A stretch of 64,000 bases of DNA from Neorhizobium galegae. Lineage in GTDB: Bacteria > Pseudomonadota > Alphaproteobacteria > Rhizobiales > Rhizobiaceae. The notes beneath the pieces were generated by a model. It was not told the DNA's origin, ran no database searches, and was given only the letters and a program-made list of their open reading frames with translations. Below are positions 28,433-37,575 of the stretch, one piece after another. The stretch is from positions 4,191,001 to 4,255,000 of the forward strand of contig NZ_CP090095.1 in assembly GCF_021391675.1 (NCBI RefSeq), written 5' to 3'. The first letter of the stretch is position 1; each line of letters opens with the position of its first letter. The position numbers and the translations under genes were made by a program.

Positions 28433-28998
28433 CAGCCAACCTCTTTCAGTGCAAGCTTAAGGGTGGAAAGTTTGGTGCGAAGGGAAGTATCGATCTGACG
28501 AGAACCGACCTTGACGACCAGTCCGCCGAGGATCGACGGGTCGATGGTCACGGCGATTGCCACGTCTTTGCCGGTTACGCCCTTCAGCGCCGACTTGAGT
28601 TCGTTTTCCTGCGCTTCGGAAAGCGCATGCGCCGAGGTGACCTCGGCAGTGATTTCACCACGATGCTCTGCGGCGATCTGGCGGAAGGCGCGGATCATGC
28701 CGGGCATCGCGAAAAGGCGACGATTGCCGGCAACGACCTTCAGGAAATTGGCGACGAGACCGGAAATGCCAGCCCGCTCGGCAACCGCGAGCACGGCCTT
28801 CTGCTGATCTTCGGCGGAAAATACCGGGCTTGCGACCAGGCGTCGCAGGTCTTCACTCTCATCCAGCAGCGCCTGAAAACGATCAAGATCGGCACCGACC
28901 TTGTCGATCGAACCAGCCTCGAGGGACAGTTCGAAAAGCGAGGAAGCATAACGCTCCGCTACACCGGAAATAAGCTGGGACGTGTCAGCCACGGGCAC
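28432..28998 (-). CDS. atpH: F1Fo ATP synthase delta subunit
   Basis: Peripheral-stalk subunit, 188 residues, OSCP family ([16 protein letters not shown] at the start; [22 protein letters not shown] C-terminus). The likely start is GTG at 28998 with AGGGAAAC upstream; a second GTG at 28992 is possible. First gene of the F1 operon; the Fo genes are elsewhere, as usual in alphaproteobacteria. Confidence 0.95.
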   Translation of the reverse strand: MPVADTSQLISGVAERYASSLFELSLEAGSIDKVGADLDRFQALLDESEDLRRLVASPVFSAEDQQKAVLAVAERAGISGLVANFLKVVAGNRRLFAMPGMIRAFRQIAAEHRGEITAEVTSAHALSEAQENELKSALKGVTGKDVAIAVTIDPSILGGLVVKVGSRQIDTSLRTKLSTLKLALKEVG

Positions 28999-29258
28999 AG
29001 TTTCCCTGTATTGCCATCCAAGCGCCAGACCCTACGGGAGAGGTGAATCAAGAGCTTGAAATCGTTTGATTTTTTTCAGAACCTGCAGAGCTCGCGCCCT
29101 ACCCTTTCCGACTTTCGCGGTCCGTCTAGCATAGGCTGTAAGGACTCGCAACACGCCTGATAACGGAAAAAGCCGGACACGCAAGGGCTGAGAGCGATTT
29201 TATACCGGAAGCGGCAGGATTTTCGGCAGGCAACCGCCTGCAATCTTCGAATTATGCG
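28999..29258. other. Upstream region of the atp operon
   Basis: 260 bp without a gene. It should hold the atp promoter (minus strand), but no confident -35/-10 pair is seen. A small GCAGGC-AACC-GCCTGC hairpin at 29227-29242 follows the upstream gene; it lacks a T run, so it is at best a weak terminator. Confidence 0.5.
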
Positions 29259-29642
29259 TCAGATATAGTCGAAGAAGTAGGCGAGCGGCCCGCCGGCGAG
29301 CACAACTTGAAGTAGGGAAAATGCCATGTTTCTGGGAGTGAAGCCTCGATCCAGGGCACAGGACAGCAACCGCCCTAGGGCCGCAAATCCGAGCGCAATG
29401 CCAAGCGTCAGGTAGATCCAGTTCTGGGCGAGCATGATCGCCGCAACACCGAAGCCCAGATGATGGGCGCCGGCGGAGCGGACCGCGGCATAACCTTCCG
29501 GCCGCACCTCGCCGATCTGGAACGCCGTCAGGCGCAGAACGACGGCGGGAAACAGGAAGACGAGAAGACCGAGCACGGCAGTGGCCGCCGCACAGACAAA
29601 AGCCACCTGCTCGCCGAGTTCAGTGGGAAAATAGAGTTCCAT
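29259..29642 (-). CDS. Small integral membrane protein, DUF4345-like
   Basis: 127 residues with about four hydrophobic helices (near 12-38, 58-74, 75-92 and 106-124) separated by short loops and ending in YFFDYI. Start placed at MELYFPTEL (29642), with GAGG 8 bases upstream; in-frame starts at 29654 and 29657 are possible. The resemblance to DUF4345 is from general pattern and not certain. Lies 63 bp downstream of priA on the same strand and could be co-transcribed with it. Function unknown. Confidence 0.7.
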   Translation of the reverse strand: MELYFPTELGEQVAFVCAAATAVLGLLVFLFPAVVLRLTAFQIGEVRPEGYAAVRSAGAHHLGFGVAAIMLAQNWIYLTLGIALGFAALGRLLSCALDRGFTPRNMAFSLLQVVLAGGPLAYFFDYI

Positions 29643-29705
29643 GTCGCCTCGCATCATTCGAATCGCCAAGATTCTAGCGCAAGCGGTAAACAACTCGCAA
29701 AGAAG

Positions 29706-31928
29706 CTACAGAAAACTCTGCGGGTCGATATCGAGCTGGATCTGCACCGAACCGCGCTGTTTCGGGCCGTTTTCCAGCATCGCCCGCAGAAACGCCTGCA
29801 TGTCGGAATTGCGCCGTCCATGTACCAGCAGCCGGAAGCGATGCCGCCCGCGCACCAGCGCCAGCGGCGCTTCCGCCGGCCCCAGAACCGAAATGCCCGT
29901 GACCTTCGGCGCAGCCGCCCGCAAGCCTCTCGCATGGATTTCCGCATCCGCACGGGTCTCGGCGGAGACGATCAGCGAGGCCAGCCGGCCGAACGGCGGC
30001 AGGATCGCCTTTTCCCGTTCGGCGATCTCGCGTTCGTAAAAAGCCCCGGCATCGCCCGAGACGATTGCCTGCATCACCGGATGCTGCGGCTGGAAGGTCT
30101 GCAGAAGGCCATGGCTCTTGAGACCGGTTCGCCCCGCGCGGCCGGTCACCTGGCTCAGAAGCTGGAAGGTGCGCTCCGCGGCGCGGGGATCGCCGTTGGA
30201 CAGGCCGAGATCGGAATCGACGATGCCGACCAGCGTCATCAGTGGAAAATTATGGCCCTTGGCGACGAGCTGCGTGCCGATGACGATATCCGCCTCGCCC
30301 TTGGCAATCGCCTCCAGCTCGATCCGCATGCGCTTGACGCCACCGAGCAGGTCCGACGACATCACGATCGTCCGCGCCTCCGGAAAATGTTTTTCGACTT
30401 CCTCGGCAATCCGCTCGACGCCCGGCCCGCAGGCGACGAGATGGTCGAGCGTACCACATTCCGGGCAAGCTTCCGGCGTGCGTTCCGAATAACCGCATTG
30501 ATGGCACTGGATCTGGCTCTTGAACCGGTGCTCCACCAGCCAGCTCGAACATTGCGGGCACTGGAAACGGTGGCCGCAGACGCGGCAGAGCGTCAGGGGC
30601 GCATACCCACGCCGGTTGAGGAACAGCAGCGACTGCTCGTTCCGCTCGAGAGTTTTCTTCATGGCCCGCAAAAGCACCGGCGACAGAAAGCCGCCGCGCT
30701 CCGGCGGGTGGCGACGCATGTCGATCAGATGCAGGTCCGGCATCGCCGCATCGCCGAAACGGGTCGGCAGGTGCACGGTGTTGTAGCGGCCGGCCAGACC
30801 ATTGACCTGGCTTTCCACCGAAGGCGTTGCCGAGACGAGCACGATCGGAAAATCGCCGATCCGGGCGCGCACCACCGCCATGTCGCGGGCATTGTAGAAG
30901 ACCCGGTCCTCCTGCTTGTAGGCGGGGTCGTGCTCCTCGTCGACGATGATCAGGCCGAGATCCTCGAACGGCAGGAACAGGGCCGAACGGGCGCCTGCCA
31001 CAACCTTCACCTCCCCGGTCACCACCCCGCGCCAGACCTTTTCACGCATGCGGGGGGCAAGATCCGAATGCCATTCGCCGGGCTTGGCGCCGAACCGCTC
31101 CTGGAAACGTTCGAGGAAGCTTGAGGTGAGCGCGATTTCCGGCAGCAGGATCAGCACCTGTTTGCCGCGCCTCAAGGTTTCGGCGATGGCCTCGAAATAG
31201 ACCTCCGTCTTGCCCGAGCCGGTCACGCCGTCGATCAGCGAGGTGGAGAACCCGCCTGCCCGGATCGATTCCAGGATCTCCACTGACGCCTGTTTCTGCG
31301 GCCCCTCGATACGCGGGCTCGTATAGTCCGGATCGGGCCTCGCCACGACCGGCGGCGGGGCTAAAAAAACCGTCTCGAATATGCCCTGCGCGGTCAGTCC
31401 ATCGACGACGCTCATCGAGACGCCTGCAGCATGCGCCAGCCCGCTGCGTGTCCACGGGATCTCCTCCTCACCGGCAAGATCGAGCACCCGGGCACGCGCC
31501 GGCGTCAGCCGCTCCGGCTGGCCGCCGAGATAGCGCAGGCCTTCGACCATCGGCTCGGGATCGAGTGCTGCCGGTGCGCGGATCGCCATGCGCGCCACAA
31601 GACCCGGCGGCGACAGCGTATAGCTCGCCACCCAATCGACGAAATCGCGCATCTCCTTGGAAAGCGGCGGGCAATCGAAGACAAGCGTGAGCGGCCTCAG
31701 CTTCTTGGGGTCGAGCTTGTCGTCACTGTCGCCGTCCCAGACGACGCCGATCAACTGCCGCGGGCCGACCGGCACCTGAACCACCGAACCGGGCTCCACA
31801 TGCACACCTTCCGGCACGGCATAGCTATAGGCGACCGGCACCGGCAGCGGCACCAGAACCGGCACCACCCTCACCAATGACGGCGCTTCAAACAGCGAAC
31901 CGAAGAGATCGGACGAATCTATGCCCAT
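29706..31928 (-). CDS. priA: Primosomal protein N' (replication restart helicase)
   Basis: 740-residue 3'-5' superfamily 2 helicase that reloads the replisome at stalled forks. An N-terminal DNA-binding domain is followed by Walker A DGVTGSGKT (about 233-241), Walker B/DEEH (VDEEHDPAYK) and the zinc-binding insertion with CRVCGHRFQCPQC, QCHQCG and ACPECG. Helicase motifs V-VI follow (IGTQLVAKGHNFPLMTLVG, SQVTGRAGR). The start is placed at MGIDSSD (31928); an extension to 31958 is less likely. Confidence 0.96.
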   Translation of the reverse strand: MGIDSSDLFGSLFEAPSLVRVVPVLVPLPVPVAYSYAVPEGVHVEPGSVVQVPVGPRQLIGVVWDGDSDDKLDPKKLRPLTLVFDCPPLSKEMRDFVDWVASYTLSPPGLVARMAIRAPAALDPEPMVEGLRYLGGQPERLTPARARVLDLAGEEEIPWTRSGLAHAAGVSMSVVDGLTAQGIFETVFLAPPPVVARPDPDYTSPRIEGPQKQASVEILESIRAGGFSTSLIDGVTGSGKTEVYFEAIAETLRRGKQVLILLPEIALTSSFLERFQERFGAKPGEWHSDLAPRMREKVWRGVVTGEVKVVAGARSALFLPFEDLGLIIVDEEHDPAYKQEDRVFYNARDMAVVRARIGDFPIVLVSATPSVESQVNGLAGRYNTVHLPTRFGDAAMPDLHLIDMRRHPPERGGFLSPVLLRAMKKTLERNEQSLLFLNRRGYAPLTLCRVCGHRFQCPQCSSWLVEHRFKSQIQCHQCGYSERTPEACPECGTLDHLVACGPGVERIAEEVEKHFPEARTIVMSSDLLGGVKRMRIELEAIAKGEADIVIGTQLVAKGHNFPLMTLVGIVDSDLGLSNGDPRAAERTFQLLSQVTGRAGRTGLKSHGLLQTFQPQHPVMQAIVSGDAGAFYEREIAEREKAILPPFGRLASLIVSAETRADAEIHARGLRAAAPKVTGISVLGPAEAPLALVRGRHRFRLLVHGRRNSDMQAFLRAMLENGPKQRGSVQIQLDIDPQSFL

Positions 31929-31977
31929 GGGCGGCGACCATGCCCAAACCCGGAACAAAAGGGAACCCTAAACAGGA

Positions 31978-33120
31978 TCACTCATCCTCGTCTTCGTGGT
32001 CGATGACGCCGGTCAGCCGCATGCCGTCGATCCAGGTGGCGCCTTCCTTTCGGATCACCCGCCGCGGCCGCGTGCCGCAACGCTCCTGGACGGCGGAGGC
32101 AAGCAGTTCCGAATGGGTGACGATCCAGATCTGGCTGTGGCGCGCGGCCTGCGCGATCATGTCGGCGAGCGGCGCCAGCATGTCCGGGTGCAGGCTCGCC
32201 TCCGGCTCGTTGAGTGCGATCAGCGGCGGCTGGCGATAGGACATCAGCGCCGCGGCGAGCCCGAGGAAACGGATCTGGCCATCGGAAAGCTCGCGCGGCT
32301 GAAAAATCCGTTTGGGGAAATCGGGAAATACCAGACCAAATTCCGCATATTCACCCGGCTCAGGCACTTGCAGTTTCGCCCCGCCAAGAGCTGCAGCAAC
32401 GGCGCTGTCGAGCTCCACCGTGTCCCCACGGGTGTGGACGAGCGTCGCGAACACCGCCGCCATGTTACCGCCGTCCTGATCCAGCAGCGGCGAGGTAACG
32501 GCAAGGCAGGGCTGCCGCAGGGCGGAATCCCGATCCGTTCGAAAACCATGGAAGAACCGCCAGCCGTCGATCAATCGCCGAAAAGCGCCGACTTCCGGAT
32601 AGTGGCCGGCATCGCCGAGCAGCGCGATTGCCGTTTCCGAGGTCATCGCCTTTTCGGGATACTCCTCCATCCGGCCGCTTGTCCCGCGCACCATGATCCC
32701 CGGCCCGGTGCGTTTCATCATCGTCACGGGCCGCGAACCGGTTTCAACGACAAGCTCCTCTTCCTTCACCTGCGGCTCGAAGGCAAAGCCCGCGGCATCG
32801 ATAGGCGGACGAAGCCCCGCCTCGACCCGGTAGCGGAACGTCACCGCCCGCTCGTCATCAAGAACCTCGACTTCGAGCTTGATGCGGAAATTCTTCTCCT
32901 GACGGCGCTGCCCAGACCAGAGCGCAGACGCCATGCCGCCTTCGGCAGCGATCTCATAGGCCAGATTTCCGCGCACCGCCGCCTGCACCAGCTGCAGCGC
33001 ACGGTAGAGATTGGATTTGCCGACGCCGTTCTCGCCGATAAACAGATTGACGCCGGCCAGATCCATCCGGATCGAGCGCAGCGAGCGATAGTTGGCGGCA
33101 AACATCGAGCGAAGCAGCAT
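31978..33120 (-). CDS. AAA/ABC-type ATPase of the COG4637 kind
   Basis: 380-residue RecF/SMC-like ATPase. Walker A GENGVGKS (29-36), signature-like ELSDGQIRFLGLAAAL, Walker B IALNEPEASLHPD (Asn in the usual Asp position, as I recall for COG4637 members) and H-loop VTHSE. No TOPRIM or nuclease domain is fused and no nuclease gene is adjacent. It sits 49 bp upstream of priA on the same strand. DNA-related function is plausible from the fold and neighbourhood, but unproven. Confidence 0.8.
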   Translation of the reverse strand: MLLRSMFAANYRSLRSIRMDLAGVNLFIGENGVGKSNLYRALQLVQAAVRGNLAYEIAAEGGMASALWSGQRRQEKNFRIKLEVEVLDDERAVTFRYRVEAGLRPPIDAAGFAFEPQVKEEELVVETGSRPVTMMKRTGPGIMVRGTSGRMEEYPEKAMTSETAIALLGDAGHYPEVGAFRRLIDGWRFFHGFRTDRDSALRQPCLAVTSPLLDQDGGNMAAVFATLVHTRGDTVELDSAVAAALGGAKLQVPEPGEYAEFGLVFPDFPKRIFQPRELSDGQIRFLGLAAALMSYRQPPLIALNEPEASLHPDMLAPLADMIAQAARHSQIWIVTHSELLASAVQERCGTRPRRVIRKEGATWIDGMRLTGVIDHEDEDE

Positions 33121-33173
33121 GCGCTACTTCTAACCGAAGAGCCGGATGGAAAAAATACCGCTGAGCCCCGGCT

Positions 33174-34103
33174 TCACGCCGCCGACGCCGTCTGCGCCTT
33201 CTCGGCGGGCTTGAACACCGCATCGCCATCGGCGGCAAGCTCGAACACCGTGTGCTGTTCCAGCGCCTTGGTGACCTCCGTCATATCGCCATCCAGCGCG
33301 CTCGGCGGGATCATCTGACCGACGGTGAAATCGAAATGGTCGCCCTTTTTGTTCAGCAGCTCGTAGAACACCGTCATGTCGCGCAGTTCCGTCGACCACT
33401 TGGCGAACCAGTAGAACAGGCCGGAATTGCGGGCCCGCATGTGGATCGGCAGGATCGGCAGATTGTACTTGCGGGCGAGGCTGACGGCGGATGTCTTCCA
33501 CGGGCGCTCGTTCAGCCTGCCGTCCGCCCAGTAGGCGATGCGCCCCGAGGGAAACAGCACCATGACCTTGCCGTCCGCGATCGTCTTGTTGGTGAGCACC
33601 AGCGTCTCGCGGGCCTTGAGCTTGGTCTTGTATTCCTCCCGCCATTCGACGGGGATGATCATCTCGGAAAAACGGGGATTGACGCGCACCGCGTCGCGGT
33701 TGGCGAACACCATCATGTCCGGACGGCGCGACTTCAGGAGGTCGAAGACGGCAACCCCGTCGGCGATCCCGGTCGGATGGTTGCTGACGAGAATGAAGCC
33801 TCCCTTTTCGGGAATGCGCTCCGCATTGGCGACCGTCACATCCAGCTTCAGGAGGTCGCTCATGTATTCGAAGCATTGGAAGCCGCTGAGCGTCGAGATG
33901 TCGTTGGCGAATTTGATCGCCCGTCCATAACGCAGCAGCGTGTAGAGAAACGGCCGCATCACCGGCCAGAGCGGGTTCTGGACGATCCGCTGGCCGCGTT
34001 CGGCGATCAGTGTGTCAACGATGTGACCGGGTCTGCCTTGTGAAACGAGGGCGATTGTTTCCGCGAACTGTCCAAAAGTGGTCGTAGAATCACGGCGCGC
34101 CAT
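33174..34103 (-). CDS. Lysophospholipid acyltransferase-family protein
   Basis: 309 residues with the PlsC-type acyltransferase motifs: SNHPTGIADG (HX4D box), then FPSGRIAYW (block III) and PILPIHM (block IV). It probably transfers an acyl chain to a lysolipid at the inner membrane face; the acceptor (lysophosphatidate, lyso-ornithine lipid or other) cannot be told. No clear transmembrane helix. Divergent from xerC across 152 bp. Confidence 0.82.
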   Translation of the reverse strand: MARRDSTTTFGQFAETIALVSQGRPGHIVDTLIAERGQRIVQNPLWPVMRPFLYTLLRYGRAIKFANDISTLSGFQCFEYMSDLLKLDVTVANAERIPEKGGFILVSNHPTGIADGVAVFDLLKSRRPDMMVFANRDAVRVNPRFSEMIIPVEWREEYKTKLKARETLVLTNKTIADGKVMVLFPSGRIAYWADGRLNERPWKTSAVSLARKYNLPILPIHMRARNSGLFYWFAKWSTELRDMTVFYELLNKKGDHFDFTVGQMIPPSALDGDMTEVTKALEQHTVFELAADGDAVFKPAEKAQTASAA

Positions 34104-34255
34104 AGAAACTCCCGCAGGCAGGACCTGCTTGGTATGGCAGCCCCGTATGATCGAACGATGACATCGTTACCCACGACTAAGGCAGTCTTAGGGATTTCGT
34201 AACGCCGTCCAGAGCAATCTGGGGCGCAACCAATCCAAATTCAACGGGGCCGACA

Positions 34256-35191
34256 GTGAATGAGCTGCTGATTATCGCCGCACCCGATCTCGTGGAAAAA
34301 CGTCGCGAATGGCTGGAGAGCCTGGCAAACGAACGCCGGCTGTCGGACAACACGCTCGATGCCTATGAACGCGATACGCGGCAGTTTTTGACGTTTCTGA
34401 CCCGACATCTGGCAGGTCCCGCAAAAATTTCCGATATCCACACCCTGCGCCCGGCCGACCTGCGCGCCTTCCTGGCTGCGCGCCGCCGGGACGGTTCCGG
34501 AGCAAGGTCGCTCGGCCGGCATCTCGCGGGGCTTCGTTCATTTCTTCGTTATCTCGAGCGCAAGGGCCTGGTGAACGCCGCAGCCGCCGGTGCCATCCGC
34601 GCTCCGAAGCAGCCGAAGTCCCTGCCAAAGCCGCTGACCGACCGCCAGGCGCTCAACCTCGTCACGACAGGTGCCCAACTGCAGGAGGAGCCGTGGATCG
34701 CCGCCCGCGATGCCGCCGTGCTGGCCCTGCTCTACGGCTGCGGCCTTCGCATCTCCGAGGCCCTGGGTCTCAGACCAACGGACCTGACGCCGGGCGCGAC
34801 AACTCTGCGGATCACCGGCAAGGGCGGCAAGACCCGCCTCGTGCCGCTGCTGCAGGCGGTGTTCGATGCCGTCGCCACCTACAGGAAACTCTGCCCCTAC
34901 CATCTGGAAGCCGAAAAGCCGCTGTTTCGCGGCGCTCGCGGCGGCCCACTGCAGCCGGCGATCATCCAGCGGGAAATGCAGAAGCTCAGGAGCGCCTTCG
35001 GACTGCCGGAGACGGCAACGCCGCATGCGCTGCGGCATTCCTTCGCGACCCATCTGCTCGCCGGCGGCGGCGACCTGCGCACCATCCAGGAACTGCTCGG
35101 CCATGCCAGCCTTTCGACGACCCAGGTCTATACCGGCGTCGATTCGTCGAGGCTTCTGGAAGTCTACGACCGTGCCCACCCCCGTGCGTAG
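34256..35191 (+). CDS. xerC: Tyrosine recombinase XerC
   Basis: 311 residues; resolves chromosome dimers at dif with XerD. The N-terminal SAM-like core-binding domain spans about 10-115. The catalytic domain holds R165 (GLRISEAL), K189 (GKGGKTR), H257 and R260 (HALRHSFATHLL), H283 (LGHASLSTTQ) and the nucleophile Y292. The start is GTG at 34256; no ATG is near. XerC rather than XerD is preferred from position near priA and from length; the distinction is moderate. There are no phage or island genes around it, so this is the housekeeping enzyme. Confidence 0.88.
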   Translation: MNELLIIAAPDLVEKRREWLESLANERRLSDNTLDAYERDTRQFLTFLTRHLAGPAKISDIHTLRPADLRAFLAARRRDGSGARSLGRHLAGLRSFLRYLERKGLVNAAAAGAIRAPKQPKSLPKPLTDRQALNLVTTGAQLQEEPWIAARDAAVLALLYGCGLRISEALGLRPTDLTPGATTLRITGKGGKTRLVPLLQAVFDAVATYRKLCPYHLEAEKPLFRGARGGPLQPAIIQREMQKLRSAFGLPETATPHALRHSFATHLLAGGGDLRTIQELLGHASLSTTQVYTGVDSSRLLEVYDRAHPRA

Positions 35192-35285
35192 CCCCTAGAT
35201 CTGCCTGAACGAAGTTTTAACCAGTTGCGTTAAGCGCTTATGCAGCCGCCATCGCTAACATGTCGGCAACTTTCAGACGGATGAC

Positions 35286-36368
35286 ATGATGACTCCCGCC
35301 TTTGCCTCCTCCACCGGCGCTTTGATCAAGCGCGCCCAAGGTTTCGTGCTGTGGCTGATCGCGGCTGCCCACGTCCTGGCGCTTGCCTCTTTCCTTCTCG
35401 TCCTAGGCTCACTGTCCCCTGCACGGGCGGAAACGCCCGCATGCGACGGCCGGAACCTCCTCGAAGAGATGAAGGCCGAAAAGTCACCGCTCTACGAGCA
35501 GATCGTCGCAGAAGGCGCCAAGGTGCCGAACGGCAAGGGCATATTCTGGAAGATCGAGAAGGACGGGCTGGCACCATCCTATCTGCTCGGCACCATGCAC
35601 GTCTCCGACCCGCGGGTGCTGAAAATGCCGCTCGGCGCTGCTGAAGCCCATTCCAAGGCAAAGACGATCATCATCGAGTCCGACGAGGTGATCGACGAAA
35701 AGAAGGCCATGGCCGCGATGCTGGCGAAGCCGGAACTGATGATGCTGACGGATGGCAGCACGATCGATTCGCTGTTGCCGAAGGAAGACGTCGCGCTACT
35801 CGAAACCGGTCTGAAGGCGCGCGGAGTGCCGCTCTCGGCGGTCTCGCGCATGCGGCCGTGGATGCTGATGGCGCTCGTTTCCGTGCCGGCCTGCGAGCTT
35901 GCCCGCAAGGCCCAGAACGTCGCCTTCCTCGACAAGAAGATCGCCGAACAGGCAACGGCCGAGGGCAAGCCCGTCAAGGGCCTGGAAACGCTCGAAGAGC
36001 AGGCGGCGGCGCTGAACGCCATCCCGATCGAGCTGCACCTCAAGTCGCTGATCGAAACCATCAAGCTCGGCAAGCGCGTCGACGATGTCTTCGAGACGCT
36101 GACGGAAGTCTATCTTTCCGGCGAGATCGGCCTTGCCATGCCGATGCTGAAAGCCGTCGCACCCGACGGAACCGAGGACGAGGCCGGTTATGGCGACTTC
36201 GAAAACCTGGTGGTCAGCAAGCGCAACCATGTGATGGCCGATCGGGCAGCCCCAATCCTCGATCAGGGCGGCGCCTTCATGGCCGTCGGCGCTCTTCACC
36301 TGCCCGGCGAGGAAGGCCTTGTCGAGCTCTTCCGGAAGAAGGGCTTCAAGGTGACGGCGGTCAATTGA
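35286..36368 (+). CDS. TraB/GumN family protein
   Basis: 360 residues with an N-terminal signal peptide or anchor (about 15-45, ending near ARAETPAC). TraB/GumN hallmarks: YLLGTMHVSDPR near the start of the domain, and GAFMAVGALHLPGEEGLVELFRKKG at the C-terminus with the second conserved His. The family is metalloprotease-like and its role in bacteria is not settled. Two closely spaced ATGs (35286, 35289) are possible starts. Convergent with the cytochrome b561 gene only 13 bp away. Confidence 0.85.
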   Translation: MMTPAFASSTGALIKRAQGFVLWLIAAAHVLALASFLLVLGSLSPARAETPACDGRNLLEEMKAEKSPLYEQIVAEGAKVPNGKGIFWKIEKDGLAPSYLLGTMHVSDPRVLKMPLGAAEAHSKAKTIIIESDEVIDEKKAMAAMLAKPELMMLTDGSTIDSLLPKEDVALLETGLKARGVPLSAVSRMRPWMLMALVSVPACELARKAQNVAFLDKKIAEQATAEGKPVKGLETLEEQAAALNAIPIELHLKSLIETIKLGKRVDDVFETLTEVYLSGEIGLAMPMLKAVAPDGTEDEAGYGDFENLVVSKRNHVMADRAAPILDQGGAFMAVGALHLPGEEGLVELFRKKGFKVTAVN

Positions 36369-36381
36369 CACCGCCCATCCT

Positions 36382-36873
36382 TCATCGACCACTCGTCATC
36401 CGCTTCAGCACATCGGTCTTCCAGTAGAACTGGTGCACCAGCGCGCCGCCGATATGGGCGACGATCAACGTCCACATCAAAAGTTTCAGCGGTCCCGCAT
36501 GGGCGAAGCCGGCTGTCGCGTTGCCGAAGAACCAGGCGCCGATGCCGGCAAGCGGCATGGCGACAAAAAGCGCGTAAAAAGCCCAGTGGCTGATCTTCGC
36601 CACCACCCGCAGGAACGGCGGCTCTTGTCTTGGCTCCGGCGGCACACCTTGCACCAGCCGCAGACAGAGCCGGATCAGGCCGAGAACCAGAACGCTGATA
36701 CCGACATAGGCATGGATGTTGGCCGCGCTCACCTGTTCCGGCGTCAGCGCCTGGCCGCGGAACATCAGCCGCGCGGCAGTCTCCACCGCATCGGTGAAAA
36801 GCAGGTTGAAGAGGATCAGCGCCGCCATTAGCCAATGCAGGATACGCTGAGGCAAGGTGAACGAGAGAGCCAT
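36382..36873 (-). CDS. Cytochrome b561 family protein
   Basis: 163-residue, four-helix dihaem membrane protein. Candidate axial ligands are H13, H54, H140 and H147 with H96 also present. Such proteins move electrons between quinones and periplasmic acceptors, and some are superoxide:ubiquinone oxidoreductases (CybB). Stands alone and convergent with the TraB/GumN gene, so the partner is unknown. Confidence 0.88.
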   Translation of the reverse strand: MALSFTLPQRILHWLMAALILFNLLFTDAVETAARLMFRGQALTPEQVSAANIHAYVGISVLVLGLIRLCLRLVQGVPPEPRQEPPFLRVVAKISHWAFYALFVAMPLAGIGAWFFGNATAGFAHAGPLKLLMWTLIVAHIGGALVHQFYWKTDVLKRMTSGR

Positions 36874-36969
36874 TTCTCGGCCTTTTCAGAAGATTGGAAC
36901 AATGGGATCCAGTCTATGGCCGTTTGCCGGAGGCTCAAGCGAAAGCGGCAAGCCTGTCCAAGATTTAAT

Positions 36970-36997
36970 CCTGGAATTGACCGATCGCAATTCCAGG
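36970..36997. repeat. Perfect 10-bp inverted repeat upstream of the GFA gene
   Basis: CCTGGAATTG (36970-36979) and CAATTCCAGG (36988-36997) with an 8-base spacer ACCGATCG, which is nearly self-complementary. It lies in the 234-bp divergent gap between cytochrome b561 and the GFA gene. It could be an operator or a remnant of the rhizobial palindromic repeat also seen at 24388. Confidence 0.6.
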
Positions 36998-37107
36998 CCG
37001 TGTGTTCGGCTGGTAGCGATGAACGTTATCGTCCGCTGCGGACAATTGCACCGAAGGCGCTGCTCGGTGTAAAAATTCCGGCCGCTTGATCTTGGAGGAG
37101 ACGCGAC

Positions 37108-37500
37108 ATGGATCGATTTACCGGTGGTTGCCTGTGCGGCAACGTGCGAATTGTAGCGTCGGGACTGCCGTACCGGGTCGGCCTCTGTCATTGCCTCGAC
37201 TGCCGCAAGCATCATGGAGCACTTTTCCACGCTTCCGCGATATTTCCCCAGGATGCGGTGACGGTCGATGGCGAGACACGCGATTACGCCGGCCGGTTTT
37301 TCTGTCCCCGCTGCGGCTCCTCTGTTTTCGCACGCACCGCGGACGAGATCGAAGTCAACCTCGGATCCCTGGATGCCCCCGACCAGCTGATGCCAACCTA
37401 CGAAAGCTGGATCATCCGCCGCGAGTCCTGGTTGCCGCCGTTTCCGCTCACGAGACGATACGAACGCGATCGTGATGCCACGGGCCGCTTCGAGGGGTAG
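37108..37500 (+). CDS. GFA-family zinc protein (CENP-V/Gfa domain)
   Basis: 130 residues with the complete zinc ligand set: C8 and C10 (GGCLCG), C27, C29 and C32 (CHCLDC), C66 and C69 (CPRCGS). The family is named after glutathione-dependent formaldehyde-activating enzyme, but most members have no proven activity. The start has GGAGGAG upstream. Monocistronic, with a palindrome in its upstream region. Confidence 0.9.
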   Translation: MDRFTGGCLCGNVRIVASGLPYRVGLCHCLDCRKHHGALFHASAIFPQDAVTVDGETRDYAGRFFCPRCGSSVFARTADEIEVNLGSLDAPDQLMPTYESWIIRRESWLPPFPLTRRYERDRDATGRFEG

Positions 37501-37516
37501 ATCGCACTAACGGCGA

Positions 37517-37541
37517 AAGGGCAGGACAATGTCCCACCCTT
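37517..37541. terminator. Possible shared terminator between convergent GFA and lpd genes
   Basis: Hairpin AAGGGCAGGAC-AAT-GTCCCACCCTT, 11 bp with two wobble or mismatch positions (37517-37527, 37531-37541). T runs on either side are short (CCTTCC and CCCTTTC), so efficiency is uncertain. Confidence 0.45.
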
Positions 37542-37575
37542 CCTGATCATACTGGCATGAAAGCACCAGACGCGC

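Noticed and set aside
31978..33120. AAA ATPase considered as an OLD/Gabija-type defence gene
   Set aside because: No TOPRIM domain and no adjacent helicase or nuclease partner; surrounding genes are housekeeping.
34256..35191. Tyrosine recombinase considered as a phage or island integrase
   Set aside because: Length, motifs and housekeeping neighbours fit chromosomal XerC; no tRNA attachment site or cargo genes nearby.
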